Shown here: positions 6,801 through 14,461 of the stretch, one piece after another | Layout: every line of letters begins with the position of its first letter | How positions within the stretch are numbered: the stretch's first letter is position 1 | NCBI GenBank assembly: GCA_012518615.1 | Contig: JAAYRU010000053.1 | Location: 62,001 to 126,000, forward strand | Reading direction: 5' to 3' | Length of the DNA stretch: 64,000 nt | Source of the DNA: Christensenellaceae bacterium | GTDB lineage: Bacteria > Bacillota > Clostridia > Christensenellales > Aristaeellaceae | Notes under the pieces: model-generated | Seen by the model: only the letters and a program-made list of their open reading frames with translations | Told to the model about the DNA's origin: nothing | Databases searched by the model: none | Program-made: the position numbers and the translations under genes

Positions 6801-7709
6801 TTACAGATCCCCCTCATATATTCCTGAAGCCTTCGCCATTTCGATTACTCTCTCGGCGCCTGGAATAAATGCGATATCTATCATCTTACCGTCAACGGTG
6901 AATACGCCGACGCCTTTGGCTTCATTTTCGCGCCATGCGCGCACAATCTTCTCCGCGTCCCTGATTTCTTTTTCAGTGGGAGCGAATATCTCGTGTACTA
7001 TGGCTATCTGCCTTGGGCTGATGAGCGATTTGCCGTCAAAGCCCATCTCTTTTATAAGCTGAACTTCCTTGCGGAAACCTTCTTCATCGTCTAGGTTGGT
7101 GAAAACGGTGTCAAAGCACTGTACGCCTGCTGCACGGGCTGCAACCAGCATGTTTGCCCTTCCGGCGAATATTTCATAGCCATCGGGGTAGTATTTAGTG
7201 CCCATGGTTTTGCGGTAGTCCCCGCCGGATATGGCAACGCCTATCATCCTCTCGGGACAGGCTGTACAGATTTCATATGCATTTAATATAGCCAGGGGCG
7301 ATTCAAGCGCCGCCATGATAAGCGTGGAACCGGGTTCCCTGCCGAACTCTTCCTCGGCCTTTTCTATCGCTTCAACTATGGTAAATACATCCTGTTTGGT
7401 TTCGCATTTAGCGATACGCAGACCGTCAGCGCCGCCCGCGACAACAACCCTTATATCCTCCTGCCAATGCGGAGTGTCCAGTGCATTTATGCGGACTATA
7501 ACTTCCGTACCGCGGTAGTCAACAGTTTTAAGCGCGTTGTACAGCGAAAATCTGGCTGAATCCTTTTGGTTTTCCGCAACCGCGTCCTCAAGGTCTATCA
7601 TAAGGCTATCCGCGCCGTAAATATAGGCGTCCTTTATAAGCCCAGGCCTTTGAGCGCTTAAAAACATCATAGTCCTACGTAAGCGTTTTAGCCTTCTTTC
7701 ATTACTCAT
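6801..7709 (-). CDS. citE: Citrate lyase beta subunit (citryl-ACP lyase)
   Basis: CitE cleaves citryl-ACP to oxaloacetate and acetyl-ACP. The 302-residue protein has the family features: LRRTMMFLSAQRPGLIKDA near the N-terminus, the acidic Mg-binding DSLMIDLEDAVAENQK, VRINALDTPHW, and MGFDGKSLISPRQI toward the C-terminus. The start is ATG at 7709, which overlaps the citD stop as ATGA; this coupling argues against the alternative start at 7727. CitE-like proteins outside lyase operons have other functions, but the flanking citD and citF settle this one. Confidence 0.96.
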   Translation of the reverse strand: MSNERRLKRLRRTMMFLSAQRPGLIKDAYIYGADSLMIDLEDAVAENQKDSARFSLYNALKTVDYRGTEVIVRINALDTPHWQEDIRVVVAGGADGLRIAKCETKQDVFTIVEAIEKAEEEFGREPGSTLIMAALESPLAILNAYEICTACPERMIGVAISGGDYRKTMGTKYYPDGYEIFAGRANMLVAARAAGVQCFDTVFTNLDDEEGFRKEVQLIKEMGFDGKSLISPRQIAIVHEIFAPTEKEIRDAEKIVRAWRENEAKGVGVFTVDGKMIDIAFIPGAERVIEMAKASGIYEGDL

Positions 7710-8005
7710 TTTATTGCGCCTCCCCACGGATAATTATCCTCCACCTGAGCAGACCTGAAAGCCGCGCATTCCACCCTTGCTTTAATGGTGCATTCAAGCG
7801 CGCCTTGGTCTACCACTTTTACAAGTGCATTGTCGATGTTAAGGTTGCCCAGCGTTTCTCTTACGCATTCTTCGATATGCCTACCGTACTGCGCTTTAAC
7901 GGTGGAATCAACCTCAACCTTCACTCCCCCGTCCTGCGGGGTGATGGTAACCTGGACATCGCTGGATTCCAGCGTGCCCGCGATTGCCGGTTGTTTAAGT
8001 AACAT
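7706..8005 (-). CDS. citD: Citrate lyase acyl carrier protein (gamma subunit)
   Basis: At 99 residues this is the normal size for CitD. It begins MLLKQPAIAGTLESSDVQVT; Ser14 in that motif is where the phosphoribosyl-dephospho-CoA prosthetic group is attached in characterised enzymes. The conserved C-terminal DQGALECTIKARVE is also present. AAGGAGGG precedes ATG at 8005. Attachment of the group needs CitX and CitG, and acetylation needs CitC, none of which is present here, so they must be elsewhere or replaced. It is translationally coupled to citE. Confidence 0.95.
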   Translation of the reverse strand: MLLKQPAIAGTLESSDVQVTITPQDGGVKVEVDSTVKAQYGRHIEECVRETLGNLNIDNALVKVVDQGALECTIKARVECAAFRSAQVEDNYPWGGAIK

Positions 8006-8043
8006 GTGTTCTCCCTCCTTTGGAATATTGAGTTACATTTAAG

Positions 8044-8070
8044 CTTATACAGGGCATAGCCCTGTATAAG
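8044..8070 (-). other. Intercistronic hairpin between the CitMHS-like gene and citD
   Basis: CTTATACAGGGC (8044-8055) and GCCCTGTATAAG (8059-8070) form a perfect 12-bp stem with a three-base loop. No T-run follows on the minus strand, so it is more likely a processing or mRNA-stability element than a terminator. Confidence 0.75.
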
Positions 8071-8085
8071 ACTTAATTTATTAGG

Positions 8086-9699
8086 TTATGCTGCGGGCGC
8101 TATATAGAGCGGTACAGCGCCTGTAATTGCCGCAATGGCAATAAAGATTATGAATATACCCAAAGCCCATTTGGCGCTCGCACGCTGCCATTCGCCAAGG
8201 TCCTGCTCGGTTAAACGGATTAGCAGGTAGATGAAGGCAACCAGCGGTGATAGCAAGTGGAACGCCTGACCAAGCAATGAGGCAACGCCAAGTTGCAGCG
8301 ATGTGTATCCGTAGCGTACGCCAACCTTTGCAAGCACCGGCAGAACGCCATAGTAGAATGCGTCGTTGCTCAGGAAGAATGTTCCGGGCGCAGACAGCAC
8401 TGCTGTAATGAGACCCCACCAGGAACCCCAGCTCTCCGGAATTATGCTAACTAAGCTGTGAGCAAGCTCCGTTGACATGCCGGAGTTTTCAAACAGACCG
8501 GTAAACGCGCCCGCGCCAAACACCAGTATTACAACCTGCAGGGCATCGCCCGCGTTATCCTGTATGCGGTCTTTCTGGTCTTTTAGTTTGGGGTAGTTAA
8601 TCATAAGCGCAAGCACTGAGCCTATCATAAATATTGACAGCGAGGGCAGCAGCTGCGTCATAAGCAGCGTTACCAGCGCGATTGTCAAAACTAGGTTTAC
8701 CCAGAAAAGCTGCGGGCGCTTGAGCGCTTCTTTTTCTTCGCTTTCAGCCGCCATTATGCGGTCAATATCGGCAGCAGTAACTTCTTTTACGCCAAGGCGT
8801 TTTTTCTCCTTGCTGCCCATGTAGAACGCAACGCCAATCATATAGATTACCGATACAATCATACCGGGGGCAAGCGCGTTTAACACCTCAGCATCGCTAA
8901 GCTCCGGCAATACGGATATAACCCTAGCGGAAGGTCCGCCCCAAGGCAGCAGGTTCATTATGGTGTTCATAAGAACGGTCGTTACCGCAAGGTTCATAAG
9001 GCTCATCTTAAGCGCCTTATAGATAGGCACAAACGCCGTACATACTATAAGCGTAGTTGTCGTGCCGTCGCCGTTTAGCGATACGACAGCCGCGAGCAGC
9101 GCTGCGGCAACTGTAATCTTAATCGGGTCGCCCTTCGCGAAAGTGATAAGCTTTCTAATTATGGGGTCGAACATTCCCGCGTCAAGCATGAAGGAGAAGT
9201 ACAGTATAGCAAACAGAAGCATTACTCCGGTGGGGGCAACTCTTACAACACCCTGCCTTATCCAATCTCCCAGTATGCGTATCTGCGCAACTACTCCGCT
9301 GTCGCCAAATTTTTGAACGGCAGCATCAGAGTATAGACCCAAAAACGAACCTATAAGCGCAAATACAAGCGGAACGATTACCAGCGCCGTGAAGGGGCTT
9401 AGTCGCTTGGTCATTATTAGGAACATAAATACTATAACCATTGCCCAAGCTATAATTGCAACAGTAGTATTTATTTCCGGTGCAGGTTCTTCTTCCTCCT
9501 CAGCAGCTTCCGCCGCCGTCGCCTCCTCCTCCGCCGGAGCTTTTTCCTCTCCAGCCGCTTCTTCCGCCTTGGCTTCCTCGGCTACAGTTTCAACATTTTC
9601 CGCCGGTTTTTCAGCGGTAGTTGCTGCCGCGCCAAATACGCCTGTCAGCTGGCAAAACACCAGTAGTAATGCCAATAGTAGTGTTAGTCTTCTCTTCAT
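8086..9699 (-). CDS. CitMHS-family citrate transporter with an unusual exported N-terminal extension
   Basis: From about residue 77 the protein matches metal-citrate symporters of the CitMHS family, with TKRLSPFTALVIVPLVFALI, a long series of hydrophobic segments and a central NGDGTTTTLIV loop. The partner position between citD and the Tct genes supports citrate as substrate. The oddity is the N-terminus: residues 1-25 look like a signal peptide and 26-75 are almost entirely Ala and Glu with some Pro and Thr (AEEAKAEEAAGEEKAPAEEE). Standard family members start directly at the first membrane helix. The start ATG at 9699 has GAGGAGAG upstream. The acidic tail may lie outside the membrane and bind cations, which is inference. 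Confidence 0.85.
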   Translation of the reverse strand: MKRRLTLLLALLLVFCQLTGVFGAAATTAEKPAENVETVAEEAKAEEAAGEEKAPAEEEATAAEAAEEEEEPAPEINTTVAIIAWAMVIVFMFLIMTKRLSPFTALVIVPLVFALIGSFLGLYSDAAVQKFGDSGVVAQIRILGDWIRQGVVRVAPTGVMLLFAILYFSFMLDAGMFDPIIRKLITFAKGDPIKITVAAALLAAVVSLNGDGTTTTLIVCTAFVPIYKALKMSLMNLAVTTVLMNTIMNLLPWGGPSARVISVLPELSDAEVLNALAPGMIVSVIYMIGVAFYMGSKEKKRLGVKEVTAADIDRIMAAESEEKEALKRPQLFWVNLVLTIALVTLLMTQLLPSLSIFMIGSVLALMINYPKLKDQKDRIQDNAGDALQVVILVFGAGAFTGLFENSGMSTELAHSLVSIIPESWGSWWGLITAVLSAPGTFFLSNDAFYYGVLPVLAKVGVRYGYTSLQLGVASLLGQAFHLLSPLVAFIYLLIRLTEQDLGEWQRASAKWALGIFIIFIAIAAITGAVPLYIAPAA

Positions 9700-9748
9700 G
9701 CGTCATCTCTCCTCTTTTATGAGATATTTTAAAGCAGGCGACCCCGCT

Positions 9749-10783
9749 TTAGGAAACAAGTTTGGCTATCGCATTTAATAGCACTGGGAATATACTTATT
9801 ACTACTACCATGCGCATGACCTGCAGAATTATTATTTTTATGTTGCTAATGCCTAAATCCTCGGAAATAAGCGCCATATCGCTTGCGCCTGCGGGGGTTG
9901 CGGCAAGGTATGCCTCCCGCCTTGTAAACACGCCCCTTTTATAAAGGAATGTGCCCATAATGAAGGCTGCAAGGCTATAGCATACAATCAACATAACTGC
10001 CGGGAGCGCAAGGGTTTTAAGGTCTATAAGCTGCGCCATGCCGATTTTAGCGCCCACATAGGCGCCGGATAAAAGCTGCGCCACCCTGCGCACTATTATA
10101 TTTATACACGCCTTGGGGTATAATATCTTAAATATTAAAGTACCTACAGTCGCAAATGCCATAGTACCGCCCGGCATACCTGAATACTTGCCAAGAAAGC
10201 CGGAAGCCGTAGCAACGAGCAGCGAAAGTACGGTATTTGGCACGTCCGCATTTTTAGAATTTCTTTTAGCAACATTCGTTGGCTTGTCAACAGCTACTTT
10301 AGCATTTTCTTCGGGCAGAAGGTTAATTAGTGTAGGAAATACACCCAGCCCTAGAAGATATCTTGCAAACTGCAACACCAGCACCTTGCTGCTGTCCGCC
10401 CCCATATCCTCAGCTATTAGGGGTATATCGCTAAGCCCGCCGGGAGCGGAACATAGCATTCCGGTTAGCGGGTCTATGCCGCCCACACGGCTTATTATAA
10501 GCCCGCTGATTACGTTTAGTACAAAGTAAGAAGATATTACAAACAGAGCAATCTTAAATATGGATTTCATCTGTTTTAAGTCTTCCCTGTTTACGCCGAC
10601 GCCTACAAACGCGCCGGCAGCTATCTGCGCTACGAACTTAGCCTCAGGCGGCATATACGCATCGCCCGAAAAAACATTATAGGCACAAGCGCCTATAACA
10701 GCGCCTATCATAAGTCCGCCGGGTACTTTTAGCTTATAAAAGACAAGCCCGATAATCAGCGCTGATAATATAGTTAGGAGCAT
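9749..10783 (-). CDS. AbrB-family (DUF/PF05145) membrane protein, putative transporter
   Basis: This 344-residue polytopic protein shows the internal duplication of the family known from E. coli AbrB/AidB regulator-like membrane proteins. The repeat is visible as CSAPGGLSDIPLIAEDMGAD in the first half and ATPAGASDMALISEDLGISN in the second. Each half carries several hydrophobic segments. Family members are often found beside tripartite tricarboxylate transporters, as here directly after tctA. It is unrelated to the DNA-binding AbrB of Bacillus. Its function is uncharacterised; a carboxylate exporter or an accessory to TctAB are possibilities. Confidence 0.85.
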   Translation of the reverse strand: MLLTILSALIIGLVFYKLKVPGGLMIGAVIGACAYNVFSGDAYMPPEAKFVAQIAAGAFVGVGVNREDLKQMKSIFKIALFVISSYFVLNVISGLIISRVGGIDPLTGMLCSAPGGLSDIPLIAEDMGADSSKVLVLQFARYLLGLGVFPTLINLLPEENAKVAVDKPTNVAKRNSKNADVPNTVLSLLVATASGFLGKYSGMPGGTMAFATVGTLIFKILYPKACINIIVRRVAQLLSGAYVGAKIGMAQLIDLKTLALPAVMLIVCYSLAAFIMGTFLYKRGVFTRREAYLAATPAGASDMALISEDLGISNIKIIILQVMRMVVVISIFPVLLNAIAKLVS

Positions 10784-10820
10784 TCCCCTGTCCTTTCAGT
10801 ATTTAAAGATACAAAGTATA

Positions 10821-10845
10821 AAGGCGCAGGTATACCCTGCGCCTT
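10821..10845 (-). other. Intercistronic hairpin between tctA and the AbrB-like gene
   Basis: AAGGCGCAGG (10821-10830) and CCTGCGCCTT (10836-10845) make a perfect 10-bp stem with a five-base loop just after the tctA stop. Downstream on the minus strand is a short, interrupted T-rich stretch, so it could end part of the transcripts and lower expression of the downstream genes. Confidence 0.75.
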
Positions 10846-10854
10846 AAAATTAAA

Positions 10855-12372
10855 TTACGCCTTTTCTTTGTTCTTGCCGAACTTCTTTTTAAGTACGGGA
10901 CCAACAAAGGGCGAAATAAGTGCAACTATGCAGACTACCATTATTACACCCGCTACAGGACGCATAAACATGGCGCCGACATCCGCGCGGTAAATGGTGT
11001 ATGCGCGGCTGAAGTTGCCTTCACATATGCTGCCGAGCACTAGACCCAGTATAAGCGCGGCGGAGTTGAAATGCATTACCCTGAACAGTATGCCCATAAT
11101 GCCGGCTATAGCCATTATCTTAACATCCATGGTGCTCATATTTGTGGCATAGGAGCCTATGGTGGCAAGCATGATGATTACGGGACCCAGTATTGAATAG
11201 GGTACTGAGAGTATTTTCGCAAAAGCTTTCGCTATAGCCATAGCAACAAATACCATTACTATGTTGGTGATAATCATGGATACGAATGTTGCGGATAGGT
11301 ACTGCGGCTGGTTGATTAGGAGCAGCGGCCCTAACTGTACGCCCTTTAGTACCAGCGCGCTCATCATAACCGCAGCTGCGTTACCGCCGGGTATACCAAG
11401 GCTTAGCAGAGGTACCATAGCGCCGCCTGTAGCCGCGTTGTTAGCGGTTTCAGACGCTGCAATACCGTCTATAATGCCTGTACCGAATTTCTCGGGGTAT
11501 TTTGAGAGCTTGGTCTCTGTTGAGTAGCACAGGAATGATGCTATTGTAGCGCCCGCTCCGGGAAGTATACCAACTATGGTACCAAGTATTGAGCAGCGTA
11601 GTATAACCCATTTTATGCTCAGCCACTCTTTTATTGTAGGCATGGTTGTATCAAGCGATGAAGCGCCTGCTTTTTCAGCGTCTTCAGCGGTTAGGCGGTC
11701 ATCAGATACAGTCTGCTGTAGAACCTCAGTTATAGCGAAAATACCTATAAGCACGGGTATCATCTCTATACCGCTTAGAAGCTGGTTGGAGCCGAATGTT
11801 AAGCGCTGCACGCCGTACATGGGGTCCTGACCTACAGTTGCGAGCAGCAGACCAAGCACGCCTGAAATTGTGGTGCGAAGTATATTATCGGCATCTAGGC
11901 TTGTAAGTATGGATAGACCCATAAAGGTAATCGCAAACATTTCGCTAGGTCCGAAAGACAGCGCCGCCTGCGTTAGCTGAGGGCTAAGGAAGAACATTGC
12001 CAGCGCGCTTACCAAGCCGCCTATGGCAGAGCAGACAAGCGCAACGCCTAGCGCCTTGCCGGCCTCGCCCCTTTGCGCCATGGGATAGCCGTCAAAGGTG
12101 GTGGGTGCGCTTGAAGGAACGCCCGGTATTTTAAATAATATAGCCGCAATGCTGCCGCCGGTAATTGAGGAGCAGTATATCGCAACGAGGAAAACAATTG
12201 CCGATACCGGGTCCATAGAGTAGGTGAAAGGCAAGCCCAGTGCGACCGCCATGGTCGCGCTAACGCCGGGGAGTGCGCCAAATACAGTACCCATTACTAT
12301 GGCAAGCAATGTCATAAGGAATGTTCCGGGCTGGAAAACTACAGCCAAACCGTCTAATAACATTTGAAACAT
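10855..12372 (-). CDS. tctA: Tripartite tricarboxylate transporter large permease TctA
   Basis: TctA is the large membrane subunit of the TTT family, which uses an ion gradient and a periplasmic-type receptor to import carboxylates such as citrate. The 505-residue protein has about eleven to twelve membrane segments. Typical family sequences are FGALPGVSATMAVALGLPFT near the N-terminus, YCSSITGGSIAAILFKIPG, and IPGGNAAAVMMSALVLKGVQ in the second half. ATG at 12372 has AGGAGGTAAG upstream. It follows tctB by 12 bases. Placement in an operon with citrate lyase makes citrate the likely substrate. Confidence 0.96.
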   Translation of the reverse strand: MFQMLLDGLAVVFQPGTFLMTLLAIVMGTVFGALPGVSATMAVALGLPFTYSMDPVSAIVFLVAIYCSSITGGSIAAILFKIPGVPSSAPTTFDGYPMAQRGEAGKALGVALVCSAIGGLVSALAMFFLSPQLTQAALSFGPSEMFAITFMGLSILTSLDADNILRTTISGVLGLLLATVGQDPMYGVQRLTFGSNQLLSGIEMIPVLIGIFAITEVLQQTVSDDRLTAEDAEKAGASSLDTTMPTIKEWLSIKWVILRCSILGTIVGILPGAGATIASFLCYSTETKLSKYPEKFGTGIIDGIAASETANNAATGGAMVPLLSLGIPGGNAAAVMMSALVLKGVQLGPLLLINQPQYLSATFVSMIITNIVMVFVAMAIAKAFAKILSVPYSILGPVIIMLATIGSYATNMSTMDVKIMAIAGIMGILFRVMHFNSAALILGLVLGSICEGNFSRAYTIYRADVGAMFMRPVAGVIMVVCIVALISPFVGPVLKKKFGKNKEKA

Positions 12373-12384
12373 AATCTTACCTCC

Positions 12385-12909
12385 TTAGGGCAGAATGCTT
12401 TCGAGCCAGAGAGCGAAGTTGCGTAGTGCCGGAACCGTGCCGCGGGGCAGGTTTACCTTAAGCAGTACGCCAAAGAACAGGTATAGGAACAGCGTTAGAG
12501 CCAGCGATACTATTATGTTCCTTACTATGTTCTTGTCACCAAGCAGTATAGCATAGGTGAAAAGCAGGAAAAAACAGGTAACCATGTAGCCTAGCGGCTC
12601 AAGTATCACAGACGCGATAACAACAAGCAGCATACCTACAAATAGTTTTCCTTTAAAGAAAGCCGGTATACCCTTTAGGAAGCTGCTGAAGCAAAAGTCG
12701 TCCTTGCCTTTTTTCTCTTTTAATATCTTAACAATATTAAATCCAATAAGCACGAGCAGCATCACTATAAGCACTGTAGGCCATACGCCCGGCTGCAGTG
12801 CATATGGGTTTCTCTCTACCTTATCAGGAACTGGCGCCTCTAATACATTGAATATAGCGGCGTAAACCAGAAATAGGAAGAGCAGGACGTTGAGAATTAA
12901 TTCAAACAA
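12385..12909 (-). CDS. tctB: Tripartite tricarboxylate transporter small permease TctB
   Basis: TctB is the small four-helix membrane subunit that works with TctA. The sequence has hydrophobic segments near residues 1-20, 45-60, 90-115 and 125-155, and the RNPYALQPGVWPTVL region typical of the family. I prefer TTG at 12909, nine bases after the AAAGGAG; the upstream TTG at 12918 would sit directly against that ribosome site. The protein is then 174 residues. It lies between tctC and tctA in the classical order, with a stable hairpin separating it from tctC. Confidence 0.9.
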   Translation of the reverse strand: MFELILNVLLFLFLVYAAIFNVLEAPVPDKVERNPYALQPGVWPTVLIVMLLVLIGFNIVKILKEKKGKDDFCFSSFLKGIPAFFKGKLFVGMLLVVIASVILEPLGYMVTCFFLLFTYAILLGDKNIVRNIIVSLALTLFLYLFFGVLLKVNLPRGTVPALRNFALWLESILP

Positions 12910-12930
12910 AACAGTCAACTCCTTTACAAG

Positions 12931-12959
12931 GTTAAGGGAAGGAAGAGCCTTCCCTTAAC
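12931..12959 (-). other. Intercistronic hairpin between tctC and tctB
   Basis: GTTAAGGGAAGG (12931-12942) pairs perfectly with CCTTCCCTTAAC (12948-12959). It follows the binding-protein gene on the minus strand and has no T-run. Hairpins at this point commonly protect binding-protein mRNA so that the receptor is made in excess over the membrane subunits (family knowledge). Confidence 0.8.
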
Positions 12960-12984
12960 ATAATTGATGATATGTCTTTTTTAA

Positions 12985-13989
12985 TTATTCCAGAACTATA
13001 TCGTCGTAGTGTTTGCTGAGTACGCCCTCGCCGTTGAGGTAGTTGGAGAACATTACATACTCTTTTTCCATGAGTGCGGACAGACCTGCGGAATCCTCAA
13101 AGCCGACACGCTCGTCGTACGCGCCCTGTACAAGGAAGTCTACCCAGCGCTGGTCTTTTGAGGCTTCTTCGATTGCTGCGCCAAGTGCGTCTATGGCTTC
13201 CTGCGGGGTGCCCTTCTTGGCATATACGCCGCGCCATGTGCCTATGTAGGAATCGATGCCAAGTTCGCCTGTGCACTCAAGGTCCGGATAGCGCTTCATG
13301 CGTACTTCAGAGCAGGCTACTAGAGGAACAATGTCGCCGGATTCGATTAGACCTTGGATTTCGTCCGTTCCGGTAATCATCATGTCGATATGGCCGCCCA
13401 TGAGAGAAGAGTTCATCTCAGAGCCTGATGCGAAAGCGATTTCAAGAACATCAAGGCCTTCGATTGACTGTTTTAGGGTTGCGCTGTCCGCGCCTGTTGC
13501 GGTGAGCATGCCTACGGTAATGGCGAAGGGGTTCGCCTTGGCATATTCAATCATCTCGGAGAAGCTGTTGTAGCCCTTTTCCGCCATCGCCTTCTTTGAG
13601 CCGGCGATAATGCTTATTGAGTGAACGAGCTTGGCAACGGGGACAAACTCATAGCGGTAGTCCATACTGAGGACGCCCTGCAAGTCAAGCATGATTACGC
13701 TCTGCGTGCCCAGCATAAAGGTGTAGCCGTCTGCCGGTTGTTTGTAGGTAAATTCGACACCGTTAGAGCCTCCTCCACCTTCTACGTTTACAACGTCGAC
13801 CTGCTGGCCGATGATGTCCTTAAGAACATCCGCCATCGGACGGATAGTGGAGTCTGCACCGCCACCGACGCCCCAAGGGCAGATGATGTCAACCTTGCGC
13901 TTGAATTCCCATTCTCCACCAGCGTGCATCACTGGAACCGAGGCAAGCAGCATCACTAGTACAGTGAGCAGTACCATGAATTTCTTCAT
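12985..13989 (-). CDS. tctC: TctC-type (Bug family) extracytoplasmic tricarboxylate-binding protein
   Basis: The 334-residue receptor delivers substrate to TctAB. Residues 1-23 form a signal peptide ending in PVMHAGGEW, with no lipobox cysteine. The mature part begins with VDIICPWGVGGGADSTIRPM, the phosphate-loop-like ligand segment of Bug proteins, followed later by GGGGSNGVEFTYKQPADGYT. It is the first gene of the citrate operon and has two strong promoters upstream. ATG at 13989 follows AGGAGGTTATGTGTA. The absence of an anchoring cysteine is unusual for a monoderm binding protein. Confidence 0.94.
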   Translation of the reverse strand: MKKFMVLLTVLVMLLASVPVMHAGGEWEFKRKVDIICPWGVGGGADSTIRPMADVLKDIIGQQVDVVNVEGGGGSNGVEFTYKQPADGYTFMLGTQSVIMLDLQGVLSMDYRYEFVPVAKLVHSISIIAGSKKAMAEKGYNSFSEMIEYAKANPFAITVGMLTATGADSATLKQSIEGLDVLEIAFASGSEMNSSLMGGHIDMMITGTDEIQGLIESGDIVPLVACSEVRMKRYPDLECTGELGIDSYIGTWRGVYAKKGTPQEAIDALGAAIEEASKDQRWVDFLVQGAYDERVGFEDSAGLSALMEKEYVMFSNYLNGEGVLSKHYDDIVLE

Positions 13990-14094
13990 TACACATAACC
14001 TCCTAAAATAATAATATTCGGATCGGCATAGCCGAAAATCCCAAAGGAATGCAATAATAGTGACGAAAATAACCTAGAAATTAATTATGTTGAG

Positions 14095-14175
14095 ATAATA
14101 CCCTAAAAACCTGCTTTCGTCAAATAAAAAAACTATTATGAACCCTATAATATATGCATTATAACTCTTTGTCAA
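14095..14175 (-). promoter_or_regulatory. Two tandem promoters for the citrate operon
   Basis: On the minus strand, TTGACA (14175-14170) is 17 bases from TATTAT (14152-14147). A second pair, TTGACG (14123-14118), is 17 bases from TATTAT (14100-14095). The second transcript would have a leader of about 100 bases, containing an imperfect hairpin near 14014-14034. Two near-consensus promoters imply strong expression; I see no obvious activator or catabolite-repression site, but have not searched systematically. Confidence 0.75.
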
Positions 14176-14212
14176 TAAATAATTTGTCACCTATTATTGC
14201 ATGTTTATGCGC

Positions 14213-14241
14213 TTGACATAAGGAAAACTTGCCTATACAAT
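14213..14241 (+). promoter_or_regulatory. Promoter for scfA-scfB
   Basis: TTGACA (14213-14218), a 17-base spacer and TACAAT (14236-14241) form a near-consensus promoter. The scfA start is 26 bases downstream and has AGGAAGGAG just before it. Confidence 0.85.
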
Positions 14242-14266
14242 GTAAAAAATAGGAAGGAGATTTAAA

Positions 14267-14410
14267 ATGCTTATTAAAACTATTAACAAACGCACACTAA
14301 AGGACAGCCTAAAGCGCGGCGGCTGCGGAGAATGCCAGACCTCCTGCCAAAGCGCATGTAAGACAAGCTGCGGCGTGGCGAACCAGCCCTGTGAAAACGC
14401 TAACAGATAA
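14267..14410 (+). CDS. scfA: SCIFF peptide precursor (six cysteines in forty-five residues)
   Basis: The 47-residue peptide starts MLIKTINKRTLKDSLKRGG and has exactly six cysteines at 20, 23, 27, 31, 35 and 42 in the pattern CGECQTSCQSACKTSC. This is the SCIFF ribosomal peptide found throughout Clostridia and modified to contain a thioether. From memory, characterised members place a threonine right after the fifth cysteine as the thioether acceptor; here that residue is Gly36. The maturase gene follows directly. The biological role of mature SCIFF is not settled. It is too short for standard gene finding but unmistakable. Confidence 0.95.
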   Translation: MLIKTINKRTLKDSLKRGGCGECQTSCQSACKTSCGVANQPCENANR

Positions 14411-14424
14411 ACAAGCTTTTATGC

Positions 14425-14449
14425 ACCGCCTTTAACAGGCGGTTTTTTT
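14425..14449 (+). terminator. Leaky terminator/attenuator between scfA and scfB
   Basis: ACCGCCT (14425-14431) and AGGCGGT (14437-14443) form a 7-bp stem followed immediately by a T-run ending at 14449. No promoter is visible between it and scfB, so scfB is probably transcribed by read-through, giving more peptide than enzyme. Confidence 0.8.
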
Positions 14450-14461
14450 AAGGAGATATAT

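Noticed and set aside
8044..8070. Intrinsic terminator before citD
   Set aside because: There is no T-run after the stem in the operon direction, and citDEF has no visible promoter of its own after it.
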